Below, in pieces: positions 1-7,524 of a DNA stretch of 21,108 nucleotides. The position numbers were made by a program, and so were the translations under genes. The DNA comes from CAJXCL01 sp036011265 (GTDB taxonomy: Bacteria > Nitrospinota > Nitrospinia > CAJXCL01), in assembly GCA_036011265.1 (NCBI GenBank), contig DASCNB010000133.1:1-21108 (forward strand). The letters are read 5' to 3'. Positions within the stretch are counted from its first letter, which is position 1. The number at the start of each line of letters is the position of its first letter. Below the pieces are notes generated by a model, which was not told where the DNA came from, made no database searches, and saw nothing but the letters and a program-made list of their open reading frames with translations.

Positions 1-1057
1 AGAGATATTCGGCTTGAGGAAACATCCCTTTTTTGTAATTAAAATGCTGCTTGAAAAAAGGCTGGAGGTGTAATGAACGGAAATGAACGGCTACTCCTAT
101 ACCTCTTTTTTGGATTTCGGTTAGGACTTCGTCCCGGGATACCTTTAAATTCTCTGTTTTAATAACTATAACGTATAAATGATGGGCGTGTTTAATATTT
201 GATTCTACTTTTAACAACTGAATTTCTTCTGTCTTTTCAAAAGCGTCATTGTATTTTTTAACTATTTGCATGCGTCTGCTTAAAAAGGATTCCACCTTTT
301 TTATTTGATGAATTCCGAGAGATGCCTGGATATCAAACATGTTGTATTTATAGCCGGGCATAAGAAGTTCCCAGTGCTGAAATCCGTCTTTACCATACCG
401 TTTCCAAGCGTTTTTGCTTATTCCATGCAAGCTCAGGATACGCAGTTTATCGGCATAATCATCATCATTAGTTGTTAACATTCCTCCTTCGCCAGTAGTA
501 ATATTTTTTGTCGCATAAAAACTGAACGCGGTAAAATCTCCGATAGCGCCTATTTTTTTTCCGTGATATTTTGATTCAAGAGCATGCGCCGCGTCTTCAA
601 CAACAGATAAATTATGCTTTTGAGCCAGCGATGTTATTGTATCCATGTCGCAAGGATGGCCTGCAAAATGGACTGGTAGGATTGCTTTAGTGCTGTTATT
701 GATTTTAGATTCAATTTCCGAGCTATTTATATTTAACGTTTCAGGTTCTACATCTACAAAAACAGGTTTTGCATTTTGATGAACAATGACGTTGGTTGTA
801 GCGGGAAAAGTAATAGGAGAAGTAATAACTTCATCACCAGATGAAATGCCTGAAACAACCAGAGAAAGATGAAGGCCGGCCGTACATGAATTTAGCCCTA
901 TTGCATGTTTGCAGCCTATATAATCAGCAAAAGATTTTTCAAAAAATCTGGTTTTTTGGCCGGTAGTCAACCATCCTGAATTAAGAGTTTGAATTATCTC
1001 TTTAACCTCTTCTTCGCCAATAGAGGCCTGATGGAAAGGAAGAAGTTCTGGAGTCAT
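1..1057 (-). CDS. DegT/DnrJ/EryC1/StrS (ArnB-like) PLP-dependent sugar aminotransferase, C-terminus cut by window edge
   Basis: Reading the minus strand from ATG at 1057 gives 352 uninterrupted codons to the window edge, so roughly the last 30-40 residues are missing. Family members transfer an amino group from glutamate to a nucleotide-linked keto-sugar in the cytoplasm. Visible hallmarks are the N-terminal GWLTTG segment (about residues 28-33), GDEVITSPITF (74-84), the VEDAAHA motif (153-159) whose Asp contacts the PLP pyridine nitrogen, and SFYATKN, where Lys184 should carry the PLP. Near the visible end, GIGVAVHFRSLHLQPF matches the usual C-terminal substrate region. The overall pattern is closest to ArnB/perosamine-synthase-type enzymes, but the sugar cannot be told from sequence. 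The start lies one base after the stop of the upstream gene, implying translational coupling. Confidence 0.93.
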   Translation of the reverse strand, partial: MTPELLPFHQASIGEEEVKEIIQTLNSGWLTTGQKTRFFEKSFADYIGCKHAIGLNSCTAGLHLSLVVSGISSGDEVITSPITFPATTNVIVHQNAKPVFVDVEPETLNINSSEIESKINNSTKAILPVHFAGHPCDMDTITSLAQKHNLSVVEDAAHALESKYHGKKIGAIGDFTAFSFYATKNITTGEGGMLTTNDDDYADKLRILSLHGISKNAWKRYGKDGFQHWELLMPGYKYNMFDIQASLGIHQIKKVESFLSRRMQIVKKYNDAFEKTEEIQLLKVESNIKHAHHLYVIVIKTENLKVSRDEVLTEIQKRGIGVAVHFRSLHLQPFFKQHFNYKKGMFPQAEYL

Positions 1058-1058
1058 A

Positions 1059-1778
1059 TTATTTAAAATCCTCTGGATTAAATTCTGTAAAAACTGCTTT
1101 ATCCCAGCGAAACTTATCCTTTGGAACAGGATGTTCTTTCGTAACTGCTCCAGACACATGAACTTTGGAGAACTGCTTCATAACAGCTAAAACCCATTTA
1201 CCATTAATTTTTTCCCAGTAATCGATGTACAGAATATCTCGGCGTATTTTAAAGTCATTCATTACAGCAGTAGGGGGAGATTGAATAACATTCAATCTAA
1301 TTTCTACTTTCCCCAGAGTTCCCCTGTCATCCAGGTAAACTTTTTCAAATTTATGGCCGGTAAAATTGAAATTTGGATCTGGAATGAATCTATAAATTGG
1401 CGGTAAAGGCACACCCAAAAAAGGGTCTTTCTTTATTGGATCTCTTTTAATATCTTCCACAGATGGATATAACGGATACCCACTAACATTACGCTTGAAA
1501 GATCTATCCTCCCGGTAATTTGTAGGTACATGCCCGCTAAAATATTGAAATTCTTCAGAAGAAATGGCTTTTTGATACTCGGGATGTTGAAATGAATAAA
1601 TAGTTTCCCATTGACTCTTAAAACGGGCGTCCACATATCGAGAATCAGCCTTATATAATATTCGAGCCTCTTCAAGCAAAGTATTTTTATTTTCGGAACC
1701 CGTGACAATAGACACGTTTAATGATAATAATAAAAAACTAACCAAAGACATGCTAATAATTAAATTGATTTTTCTCAT
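1059..1778 (-). CDS. Secreted protein of unknown function (239 aa)
   Basis: Starts at ATG 1778 with a strong purine-rich SD (AAGGAAGG) just upstream. Residues 1-27 form a signal peptide: MRK, then a hydrophobic run rich in Ile, Leu and Ser, ending near VTGSEN. No lipobox cysteine is seen. The mature part contains many aromatic and Pro residues (LPPIYRF, GYPLYPS) and ends in a segment with YWEKINGKWVLAV, a pattern often found in the last strands of small NTF2-like domains. I do not recognise the family, and the NTF2 idea is only a guess. It sits between the GT39-like gene (61-bp gap) and the aminotransferase (1-bp gap), so it probably acts outside the cytoplasmic membrane in the same surface-glycan process. 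Confidence 0.75.
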   Translation of the reverse strand: MRKINLIISMSLVSFLLLSLNVSIVTGSENKNTLLEEARILYKADSRYVDARFKSQWETIYSFQHPEYQKAISSEEFQYFSGHVPTNYREDRSFKRNVSGYPLYPSVEDIKRDPIKKDPFLGVPLPPIYRFIPDPNFNFTGHKFEKVYLDDRGTLGKVEIRLNVIQSPPTAVMNDFKIRRDILYIDYWEKINGKWVLAVMKQFSKVHVSGAVTKEHPVPKDKFRWDKAVFTEFNPEDFK

Positions 1779-1839
1779 TATTCCTTCCTTTGTTAAAAAT
1801 TTTTGACATAACAGGGAAATTTATATGGCTGTATTTCCA

Positions 1840-3444
1840 TCACGAGTCTTCTACCTTTAATATTTGAAAAGGACCTGCGATTTTTTCTAATTTATAATTT
1901 TTTAAAATAAACTCAAAAACTTTTGGCGCATAGTTTGAGAGCCTTCTCTCTTCTTTGCCGTCTATAGCGATGTCGGCATAAATAATTAGTTTGGGTATAT
2001 TCTTTTTAAGTTGATCAACAATTTTTTGCTCTTCATCCAATACTTTAATAGTTTGCGGTAGAACCCAATCGTATGCGGTTGGATTTTTTCTTTCAGAAAG
2101 AAAATACCATATAGGATTCAAAGGTAACGCAAAAATAGGTTCGTCCTCTTTTGTTGTCTGTTTAATATAAGATACTATATCTTCAATCCATATTGCTTCC
2201 AATGGGTGAGCAAAAATACGAGCCCTATTAAGATTAATATAAATATGATTATTTCTCAACTCTCCAATGGAACCAGCGTAAAACCCGTGATGAAAATTTA
2301 AATTAACTATAAATAAAGCAGGAAATAATAAAATCGGGATTGATATAATAAAATTTCTTACAGCACTTTTTGAAGCTGATCGATTCATATAAATTCCGGT
2401 GCCGATGATTTTTCTATAAAATAAATATAAGAAATAACAAAGGAGGATATAAAAAACAGGAAGAACTCTTATTAAATTATCAAAACCTACCCTCCATACA
2501 ACCAATCCATACGTACCAATTCCAAATAATAATAGAACAAAAACCTGCATGTTGGATTTATTGAGAACTATGTCTTGCTCAGAAAACAGCTTTCTTTTGA
2601 ACAATAAAATAGCGGTAGCAATATACACAATTATAGGCAGGTAGAAAAGGGAGAGATCAAAAAACTCTTTAAAAGAAGGAAATCCTTTTCCGGGAGCTGG
2701 TAGTAATGATGGGAAAGGATTTCCCCAAATAGAGGACATTTGAAAAACAAATTTGTACGCTTTTGCAGGCAAATTAATCATGATGGCGCCCACGATGGAT
2801 GCCACTGCAAAAACAACTATCATGGAAATCAGTATCTTGTAATTAAAATGTAATTCTTTGAAACTAAAAGAATGTTTTTTGTGACCATGAATGGCTTTTA
2901 TTATTAAAACAAGCATTAAAATAAAGATGGAAACTGCTCCAATTTCAGTTTTGAACAATAGCGTCAGGAATGCGACAAGAATTGACAAAGCGAAGTCAAA
3001 TTTTCGCGCAGAATTTATGTACCGGTTGATAAAATAAATATTAATTACAGTACAAATGGGGAATAAACGGTTGTAATACATAGAAGGAGCAGAAAGAAGC
3101 AACAATGTGGAAATAACAGCAAAATTCTTATCCATGATGTTTTTGGAAATATGGTAGAACAAAATGACCGTAATTGAAGTCAGGATGACAAACAACAGAC
3201 GTATAGAAGCGAGATTAACTCCGAATATTTTGAAAAAAACGGCAGTAAGGAAATAGCGTCCCGGCGGATATCCGTCAAATCCAAAATCCACCAATGGAAT
3301 TTCTCCATTGAGAGACCTTAAAGCTCCGTATGCAAGACCACCTTCGTCCCATAAATTGAGCCCATATTTATAAAAAAAAAGTTGGTAAGCGGTACAAAAA
3401 ACGAAACCTAATGTGTATTGAAGTTTTGTCGAATTAATATTCAT
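1840..3444 (-). CDS. GT39/ArnT-like polytopic membrane glycosyltransferase
   Basis: About 534 residues with some 10-12 hydrophobic segments, followed by a soluble C-terminal part of roughly 100 residues. Features of the PMT/ArnT (GT-C fold) superfamily are visible. After the first membrane segment comes LWDEGG, whose Asp33-Glu34 is the acidic pair expected in the first periplasmic loop, followed by DFGFDGYPPGRY. These enzymes move a sugar from a polyprenyl-phosphate donor to lipid, protein or glycan on the outer face of the membrane. The frame is open to a TTG at 3465, but ATG at 3444 is preferred because GGCGGAG lies about 12 bases upstream of it and the TTG has no SD. It heads the operon with the secreted protein and the aminotransferase. 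The real acceptor and sugar are unknown. Confidence 0.85.
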   Translation of the reverse strand: MNINSTKLQYTLGFVFCTAYQLFFYKYGLNLWDEGGLAYGALRSLNGEIPLVDFGFDGYPPGRYFLTAVFFKIFGVNLASIRLLFVILTSITVILFYHISKNIMDKNFAVISTLLLLSAPSMYYNRLFPICTVINIYFINRYINSARKFDFALSILVAFLTLLFKTEIGAVSIFILMLVLIIKAIHGHKKHSFSFKELHFNYKILISMIVVFAVASIVGAIMINLPAKAYKFVFQMSSIWGNPFPSLLPAPGKGFPSFKEFFDLSLFYLPIIVYIATAILLFKRKLFSEQDIVLNKSNMQVFVLLLFGIGTYGLVVWRVGFDNLIRVLPVFYILLCYFLYLFYRKIIGTGIYMNRSASKSAVRNFIISIPILLFPALFIVNLNFHHGFYAGSIGELRNNHIYINLNRARIFAHPLEAIWIEDIVSYIKQTTKEDEPIFALPLNPIWYFLSERKNPTAYDWVLPQTIKVLDEEQKIVDQLKKNIPKLIIYADIAIDGKEERRLSNYAPKVFEFILKNYKLEKIAGPFQILKVEDS

Positions 3445-3471
3445 ATTTATAGAAGTCTCCGCCAAGTTATC

Positions 3472-3500
3472 AAAATATCAGAGATAAAATAATTTATCAA
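3472..3500 (-). promoter_or_regulatory. Sigma-70-type promoter of the glycosyltransferase operon
   Basis: On the minus strand, TTGATA (3500-3495) is followed by exactly 17 bases and then TATTTT (3477-3472). Transcription would begin near 3465, giving a 5' leader of about 20 bases that contains the GGCGGAG SD and the ATG at 3444. This also argues against the upstream TTG at 3465 as start codon. Predicted from base pattern only. Confidence 0.45.
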
Positions 3501-3514
3501 GAAGCTTAAATAAC

Positions 3515-3612
3515 GCGACTCAGTCGCAGCTATAATTCGGCAAGGAAAACCGAATTGGACGGCTTCTGAAGAAAAGCCACCCAAATAGTTGAGACCATGG
3601 AAGGCCTATAAT
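3515..3612. other. Cluster of three hairpins between divergent genes
   Basis: The 316 bases between the glycosyltransferase ATG and dsbD contain an unexplained structured stretch. GCGACT-C-AGTCGC is at 3515-3527. AATTCGG with a 9-base loop and CCGAATT is at 3534-3556. GGCTT with an 8-base loop and AAGCC is at 3561-3578. The short palindromes CCATGG and AGGCCT follow near 3595-3606. There is no T run, so it does not look like an intrinsic terminator. It lies upstream of the likely dsbD promoter, so it is probably not in that leader. I match it to no riboswitch consensus I know. It could be a small RNA, a repeat remnant or an operator region. Confidence 0.4.
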
Positions 3613-3707
3613 CAAAAATAAATTTTCCATAAAGACTCCAAGCCTGAAAGGAATGGGGAATGACAGAGAAAAACGATTTTTTTCTTTTCTCTACTTTTTA
3701 CTGCATA

Positions 3708-3716
3708 TGATATAAT
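3708..3716 (+). promoter_or_regulatory. Extended -10 promoter element for dsbD
   Basis: TGATATAAT is a perfect TGnTATAAT extended -10. No good -35 is seen, as is usual for this class. Transcription would start near 3723, leaving a leader of about 38 bases before the dsbD ATG at 3761. Confidence 0.5.
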
Positions 3717-3760
3717 TATTTAATAAGCAATCCAATTTCATAGGATTATTATTTTGTATA

Positions 3761-5782
3761 ATGAAATTTCTCATACCATTCAAAAAAAATATTTTTTATT
3801 TAATAACCCTCGGTTTTATTTTCGCTTTTTTATTATCTGAACCTCTTGCATATGGAATTGAGACAAGCGCCTCCGAACAGGATCTATTTTTTCAGGAGGA
3901 CATTCCCTCGGTTAAATATTCTCTCTCAGGTCCTTATTTGACAGCTACCAAAGACGCAGCAGGGGAATTTTCAATTCACGTTACAGTTCCAAAAGACCAT
4001 CACGCCTATCTTGATTCTGGAGATAAAGGATTATTCATTTCTTTAAGTTTTGATTTTTCAGGGGTAGAGTCTGCCGGATACAAAGTCTCACCTGTATCAA
4101 GCCCAGAGGGGACGCATGATAAGGAATTCGAGGCCACGGTTTTGCGCGGAGCAGGGGAATTTAAGTTTGCTCTTAGTCGAGTAAAAGGGCGTGAATTTAT
4201 TATTCCTCCGATCGAAGCAAAATCTCAAATCTGTAACGACATTACTAAAATATGCTTCCTGCCACAGATAGATGAAATACCTTTAATAATAAAAAGTGAA
4301 ATTACTGAAGAGACTTTCGGAGCAGGAATTATAAAGTCTCCACCCACCTTACGTCCGGACACTCTTGATACTCCGGCGAAAAGCTCACTTGTTTTCACTG
4401 AAGGAGAAGGATTTACAGGGAAAGTTACCGCTCTTTATAAAAAGTATTCCCAAAATGCAGTAATGGCTTTTATTTTTATTTTTTTAGCCGGTCTTTTAGC
4501 CGCCGGAACCCCATGTGTTTACCCAATGATTCCTATCACCTCTGCCATCATTATGGAACGAGGGGGATCGAACAGACAAAAGGGGATTTATCATTCTCTA
4601 TCATATTTTCTCGGAATAATATGTCTATACATAATCCTCGGGTATGCGGCCGGAATGACCGGAGGCGCTTTCAATGTTGTCATGCAAAGTCCTATTACTA
4701 ATCTTTTTTTTGCTATTTTATTTGGATTTTTTGGTTTTGCAATGCTAGGTTTTTTTGATTTTACGATCGGTGGTGAGGATTTTACTTCGCGGATATCCTC
4801 TGCGATAGGCAAAAAAAGGGGACTCTTCAACACTTTTCTTATGGGCATAATCGCAGGCTTAATTATTTCTCCCTGCGTTGGTCCAGTTGTTTTTACCCTT
4901 CTCCTGCAGGTAGCAGATAGAATCGCTGAGGTAAACGCGGCCCTGGCCGCATCAGGCAGCGAGGCTTCTTTTATAAAAAAATCGCTCATTGCCGGACAGG
5001 GCGGATTAATGATGGGAGGATTCGGAATAGGAATTGGAGTACCACTTCTTCTTGTCGGGCTTTTAAGCAACCAAATGCCAAAGGCAGGAGCATGGATGGA
5101 TTATGTAAAATATGCTCTCGGATTAATAATTCTCTATATCGCCTGGGTTTACTTCATGAAAGGAATAAAGACCGCTCAAATCAATGACCAGGCAGCCTAT
5201 ACTATCCTTGCTGGGATTGCAGCCGTAATTTCATCCATTTATTTAGGCCTCTTTCGCACGGAAAAAAACAGGATAAAAAAAGGGATTTCTTTTTTTCTAC
5301 TCTTACCAGCGTTCTATTTCATGTATAGCGGGTTATCACAAGCCGGGATAATCACAATAAAAAGAGAAGCTGCTGATTTTTCGGCGAGAGAAACAACTCT
5401 TACAAAAAATGGCGTTGAAATAGAAAAACATGAAAACCTCGACTGGTATCGTGATTTTGAAGGGGCCAAAAAAGTGGCTCTCAAAGAAAACAAACCGATC
5501 TTTATAGATTTCTTCGCGTACTGGTGCGCGAATTGCTTGGAGTTTGAGAAACTCTCCGTAAAGAACGAAAAACTCAACCGGATTCTTCAAAACGCCGTTC
5601 TTGTAAAAATTTATGATACCGATCCTATATTTAAATTATTTAGAGACAATCCGACACACCGTGAGTTAAAAACTGGACTTCCCTATTTCGCTATTCTGAA
5701 ACCGAACGGTGAATTTTTCTGGAAAGGAACACAGTATAATGCTGTGGAAACAATGGGGGCAATGATTAAATCTGCCTCTTAA
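3761..5782 (+). CDS. dsbD: Thiol:disulfide interchange protein DsbD
   Basis: Moves reducing power from cytoplasmic thioredoxin across the inner membrane to periplasmic thiol-reducing partners. The 673 residues show the three classic parts. A signal peptide (about 1-30) is followed by an N-terminal Ig-like domain with redox Cys158 and Cys165 (ICNDITKIC). An eight-helix membrane part (about 233-530) carries the paired cysteines in GTPCVYPM (Cys252) and SPCVGPV (Cys372). The C-terminal thioredoxin-like domain (about 555-673) has WCANC (Cys589, Cys592) and the expected cis-Pro near 641. All six redox cysteines of DsbD are present, so it should be a complete electron relay. The SD is weak, but the signal peptide fits the ATG at 3761. 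It ends 14 bases before the stop of the convergent rhomboid gene, with no clear terminator between. Confidence 0.97.
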   Translation: MKFLIPFKKNIFYLITLGFIFAFLLSEPLAYGIETSASEQDLFFQEDIPSVKYSLSGPYLTATKDAAGEFSIHVTVPKDHHAYLDSGDKGLFISLSFDFSGVESAGYKVSPVSSPEGTHDKEFEATVLRGAGEFKFALSRVKGREFIIPPIEAKSQICNDITKICFLPQIDEIPLIIKSEITEETFGAGIIKSPPTLRPDTLDTPAKSSLVFTEGEGFTGKVTALYKKYSQNAVMAFIFIFLAGLLAAGTPCVYPMIPITSAIIMERGGSNRQKGIYHSLSYFLGIICLYIILGYAAGMTGGAFNVVMQSPITNLFFAILFGFFGFAMLGFFDFTIGGEDFTSRISSAIGKKRGLFNTFLMGIIAGLIISPCVGPVVFTLLLQVADRIAEVNAALAASGSEASFIKKSLIAGQGGLMMGGFGIGIGVPLLLVGLLSNQMPKAGAWMDYVKYALGLIILYIAWVYFMKGIKTAQINDQAAYTILAGIAAVISSIYLGLFRTEKNRIKKGISFFLLLPAFYFMYSGLSQAGIITIKREAADFSARETTLTKNGVEIEKHENLDWYRDFEGAKKVALKENKPIFIDFFAYWCANCLEFEKLSVKNEKLNRILQNAVLVKIYDTDPIFKLFRDNPTHRELKTGLPYFAILKPNGEFFWKGTQYNAVETMGAMIKSAS

Positions 5783-5796
5783 TTAAATAACCATCC

Positions 5797-6480
5797 CTAC
5801 TTTTTCATTCTTTTTTTTAATATCAGAATCCCCAAAACACCCAGCACAAATCCTCCAACGTGTGAGAACCATGCCACTCCGGCAGTATTTACTGCTCCCG
5901 CATTTTGCAGCGAATAATAACCGTTCAGGAATTGTATTACAAACCAGAATCCAAGCACTACAATAGCAGGCAGTTCCACTAATTTTATAAAAATGAAGAT
6001 TGGAATAACAGTGAGAAGTCGTACACGCGGAAATGATATCAGGTACGCTCCCAGCACGCCGGAGATAGCGCCACTCGCCCCTACCATGGGAATAGTGGAC
6101 TGACCTATTAAAATAATATGAGTCAACGCCGCACCCAGTCCGCAAAAAATATAAAAAAAGAAGAAACGCGCATGTCCTAACCGATCTTCCACATTGTCGC
6201 CGAAAATCCAGAGGTACAGCATATTACCGCCTATATGTAGTATTCCCCCGTGGAGAAACATGGACGTAAATAAGGAAACTATTCCTACTTTTAGATGCTC
6301 AACGTCTTCCGGAGATAAAATTTGTTTTGGAACAGCTCCATAGGTGCTGAACATGCTTGCCAGTTGATGCTGGTTCATGCTCATATTATGCTTAACAAAT
6401 ACGTATATATTTCCAATTATTAAAAACACAGTTACAATCGGCCACGATTTGGTAGGATTACGATCTCGGATAGGAATCAT
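5797..6480 (-). CDS. Rhomboid family intramembrane serine protease
   Basis: 227 residues with about six membrane helices. Rhomboids cut transmembrane substrates inside the bilayer using a Ser-His dyad. Visible are the catalytic serine in GASG (Ser136), the catalytic histidine in SHVGG (His207), the conserved HxxxN region in HIGGNMLYLW (Asn86, oxyanion hole), and the loop WIFGDNVEDRLG that follows. The N-terminus (MIPIRDRNPT) is typical of bacterial and plastid-type members whose first helix begins around residue 13. No SD precedes the ATG at 6480. The short tail KKRMKK closes the last helix on the cytoplasmic side. The gene stands alone on this strand, so its substrate cannot be inferred from context. 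Confidence 0.94.
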   Translation of the reverse strand: MIPIRDRNPTKSWPIVTVFLIIGNIYVFVKHNMSMNQHQLASMFSTYGAVPKQILSPEDVEHLKVGIVSLFTSMFLHGGILHIGGNMLYLWIFGDNVEDRLGHARFFFFYIFCGLGAALTHIILIGQSTIPMVGASGAISGVLGAYLISFPRVRLLTVIPIFIFIKLVELPAIVVLGFWFVIQFLNGYYSLQNAGAVNTAGVAWFSHVGGFVLGVLGILILKKRMKK

Positions 6481-6557
6481 AAATCATACAATAGCATAAC
6501 AAGATGCATCCTCAAGAAGAAATGAATTTGATTTTTTTTTCAGAAACATGAATTAGT

Positions 6558-6566
6558 TGATATAAT
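6558..6566 (+). promoter_or_regulatory. Extended -10 element directly before the ferredoxin gene
   Basis: TGATATAAT, the same 9-mer as before dsbD, ends only 5 bases before the ATG at 6572. Transcription would begin on or next to the start codon, which predicts a leaderless mRNA. This agrees with the lack of any SD. Confidence 0.45.
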
Positions 6567-6571
6567 AAAAT

Positions 6572-6883
6572 ATGTTTAATTATAAATACCATATCTTTTG
6601 CTGCGTGAATGAGCGACCTCCAGATAATCCTAAAGGCTGCTGCAAAGCAAAAAACTCTAAAAGTATCCTGGACTACCTGAAAGGAACCGTTCATGAAAAA
6701 GGATTAAAAAAAGAGGTTAAAGTCTCAGCCACAAAATGTCTCTCTGCATGCTCCAAAGGCCCTTCCGTAGTGATATATCCTGAAGGAACATGGTATACAG
6801 TGCCTTCGGTAGAAGATGCCAGGGAAATTATTGAAATACATATTTTAAATGGAGAGCCGGTAGAGCGGCTTAAAATGAAATGA
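6572..6883 (+). CDS. Thioredoxin-like [2Fe-2S] ferredoxin
   Basis: A small (103 aa) soluble electron carrier of the family containing Aquifex aeolicus [2Fe-2S] ferredoxin and the related domains of NADH dehydrogenase (NuoE type). The start MFNYKYHIFCCVNERPPDNP matches the usual pattern of a first strand, a cysteine and then RPP. The likely four cluster ligands are Cys11, Cys24 (GCCKAK; Cys23 is next to it), Cys56 and Cys60 (KCLSACSKGP). The C-terminal half has the typical VVIYPEGTWYTVPSVEDAREIIEIH, with the final helix binding the protein dimer. It precedes an AhpD-like gene by 9 bases, so the two are probably cotranscribed. Confidence 0.93.
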   Translation: MFNYKYHIFCCVNERPPDNPKGCCKAKNSKSILDYLKGTVHEKGLKKEVKVSATKCLSACSKGPSVVIYPEGTWYTVPSVEDAREIIEIHILNGEPVERLKMK

Positions 6884-6892
6884 GAATTTAAC

Positions 6893-7453
6893 ATGTCAAA
6901 AATTCAATCAAAACCTGACAACAAATATCCCTGGTATTTAAAACTATTTTTCCTCAACCAAAAGCGGAAATATGGGGCGGAACTTGAGCCAGCAAAGGTT
7001 TGGGGACGTGTCCCTCGGCTTTTCATTGGAGTTGCGACCTTATTCGGGGCACTGGACCGTAAAAAATCACCCATAGAGCCTCAGCTAAGAGCGTTGATAA
7101 CTGTCCGCGTTTCCCAGATCAACTGGTGCGAATTTTGTGTAGATATTAACTCTTCCACCGTATTAAAACGCGGCGGATCAGACTCCCGCCTGGAAGACCT
7201 AGCGAAATTCCGGGAGAGTGAGCATTTTACCGAAAAAGAAAAAGCCGCCCTGGAATACGCAGAGGCAATGACCTACTCGGACCGCAAAGTTTCGGACAAA
7301 TTATTTGAAAAATTGAAAGTTAATTTCAATGATGACGCGATTGTGGAACTAACCGGTCTCATTGCCTTCCAGAACCTCTCCAGTAAATTCAATTCTGCTT
7401 TGGACATCTCTCCCCAGGGCTTCTGCCGCGTTGCTCCAAAAGAGCGGGGATGA
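6893..7453 (+). CDS. Carboxymuconolactone decarboxylase / AhpD-like family protein
   Basis: 186 residues, all-alpha AhpD-type fold. The central core is LRALITVRVSQINWCEFCVDIN, with a CxxC pair at Cys79 and Cys82. In AhpD this pair reduces peroxidase partners and is followed by a histidine three residues later (CxxCxxxH). Here that position is Asn86, so the proton relay is altered and the activity may not be peroxidase reduction. The helical part EKEKAALEYAEAMTYSD is characteristic of the family. The SD is weak (GAGA), and the start lies 9 bases after the ferredoxin stop. A redox partnership with that ferredoxin is possible but is inference. Confidence 0.9.
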   Translation: MSKIQSKPDNKYPWYLKLFFLNQKRKYGAELEPAKVWGRVPRLFIGVATLFGALDRKKSPIEPQLRALITVRVSQINWCEFCVDINSSTVLKRGGSDSRLEDLAKFRESEHFTEKEKAALEYAEAMTYSDRKVSDKLFEKLKVNFNDDAIVELTGLIAFQNLSSKFNSALDISPQGFCRVAPKERG

Positions 7454-7480
7454 AAAGCAAAAAAAAATAGAATTAGTATT

Positions 7481-7506
7481 AGTCACAAAGATACAAAGTT
7501 CACAAA
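7481..7506 (+). repeat. Short CACAAAG-type intergenic repeat
   Basis: AGTCACAAAG, then ATACAAAG, then TTCACAAA, a phased run in the gap before the sulfatase-like gene. The identical 10-mer AGTCACAAAG recurs at 11031-11040. Motifs of this kind are common intergenic repeats in many bacteria. Confidence 0.35.
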
Positions 7507-7524
7507 AAGAAGATTAAAGGCTAT

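Noticed and set aside
3515..3612. c-di-GMP (GEMM) or other riboswitch before dsbD
   Set aside because: GGACG and AAAGCC fragments are suggestive, but the core order and the position relative to the predicted promoter do not fit any class I can recall. It is listed only as a hairpin cluster.
4591..5070. Long open frame on the minus strand inside dsbD (159 aa)
   Set aside because: It lies antisense to a membrane-coding part of a clearly real gene. Its Pro/Ser/Ile/Lys-rich composition is the complement of the sense codons and shows no motif.
5783..6145. 120-aa minus-strand frame overlapping the rhomboid gene
   Set aside because: It is a shifted frame of the rhomboid coding sequence. All rhomboid motifs lie in the other frame.
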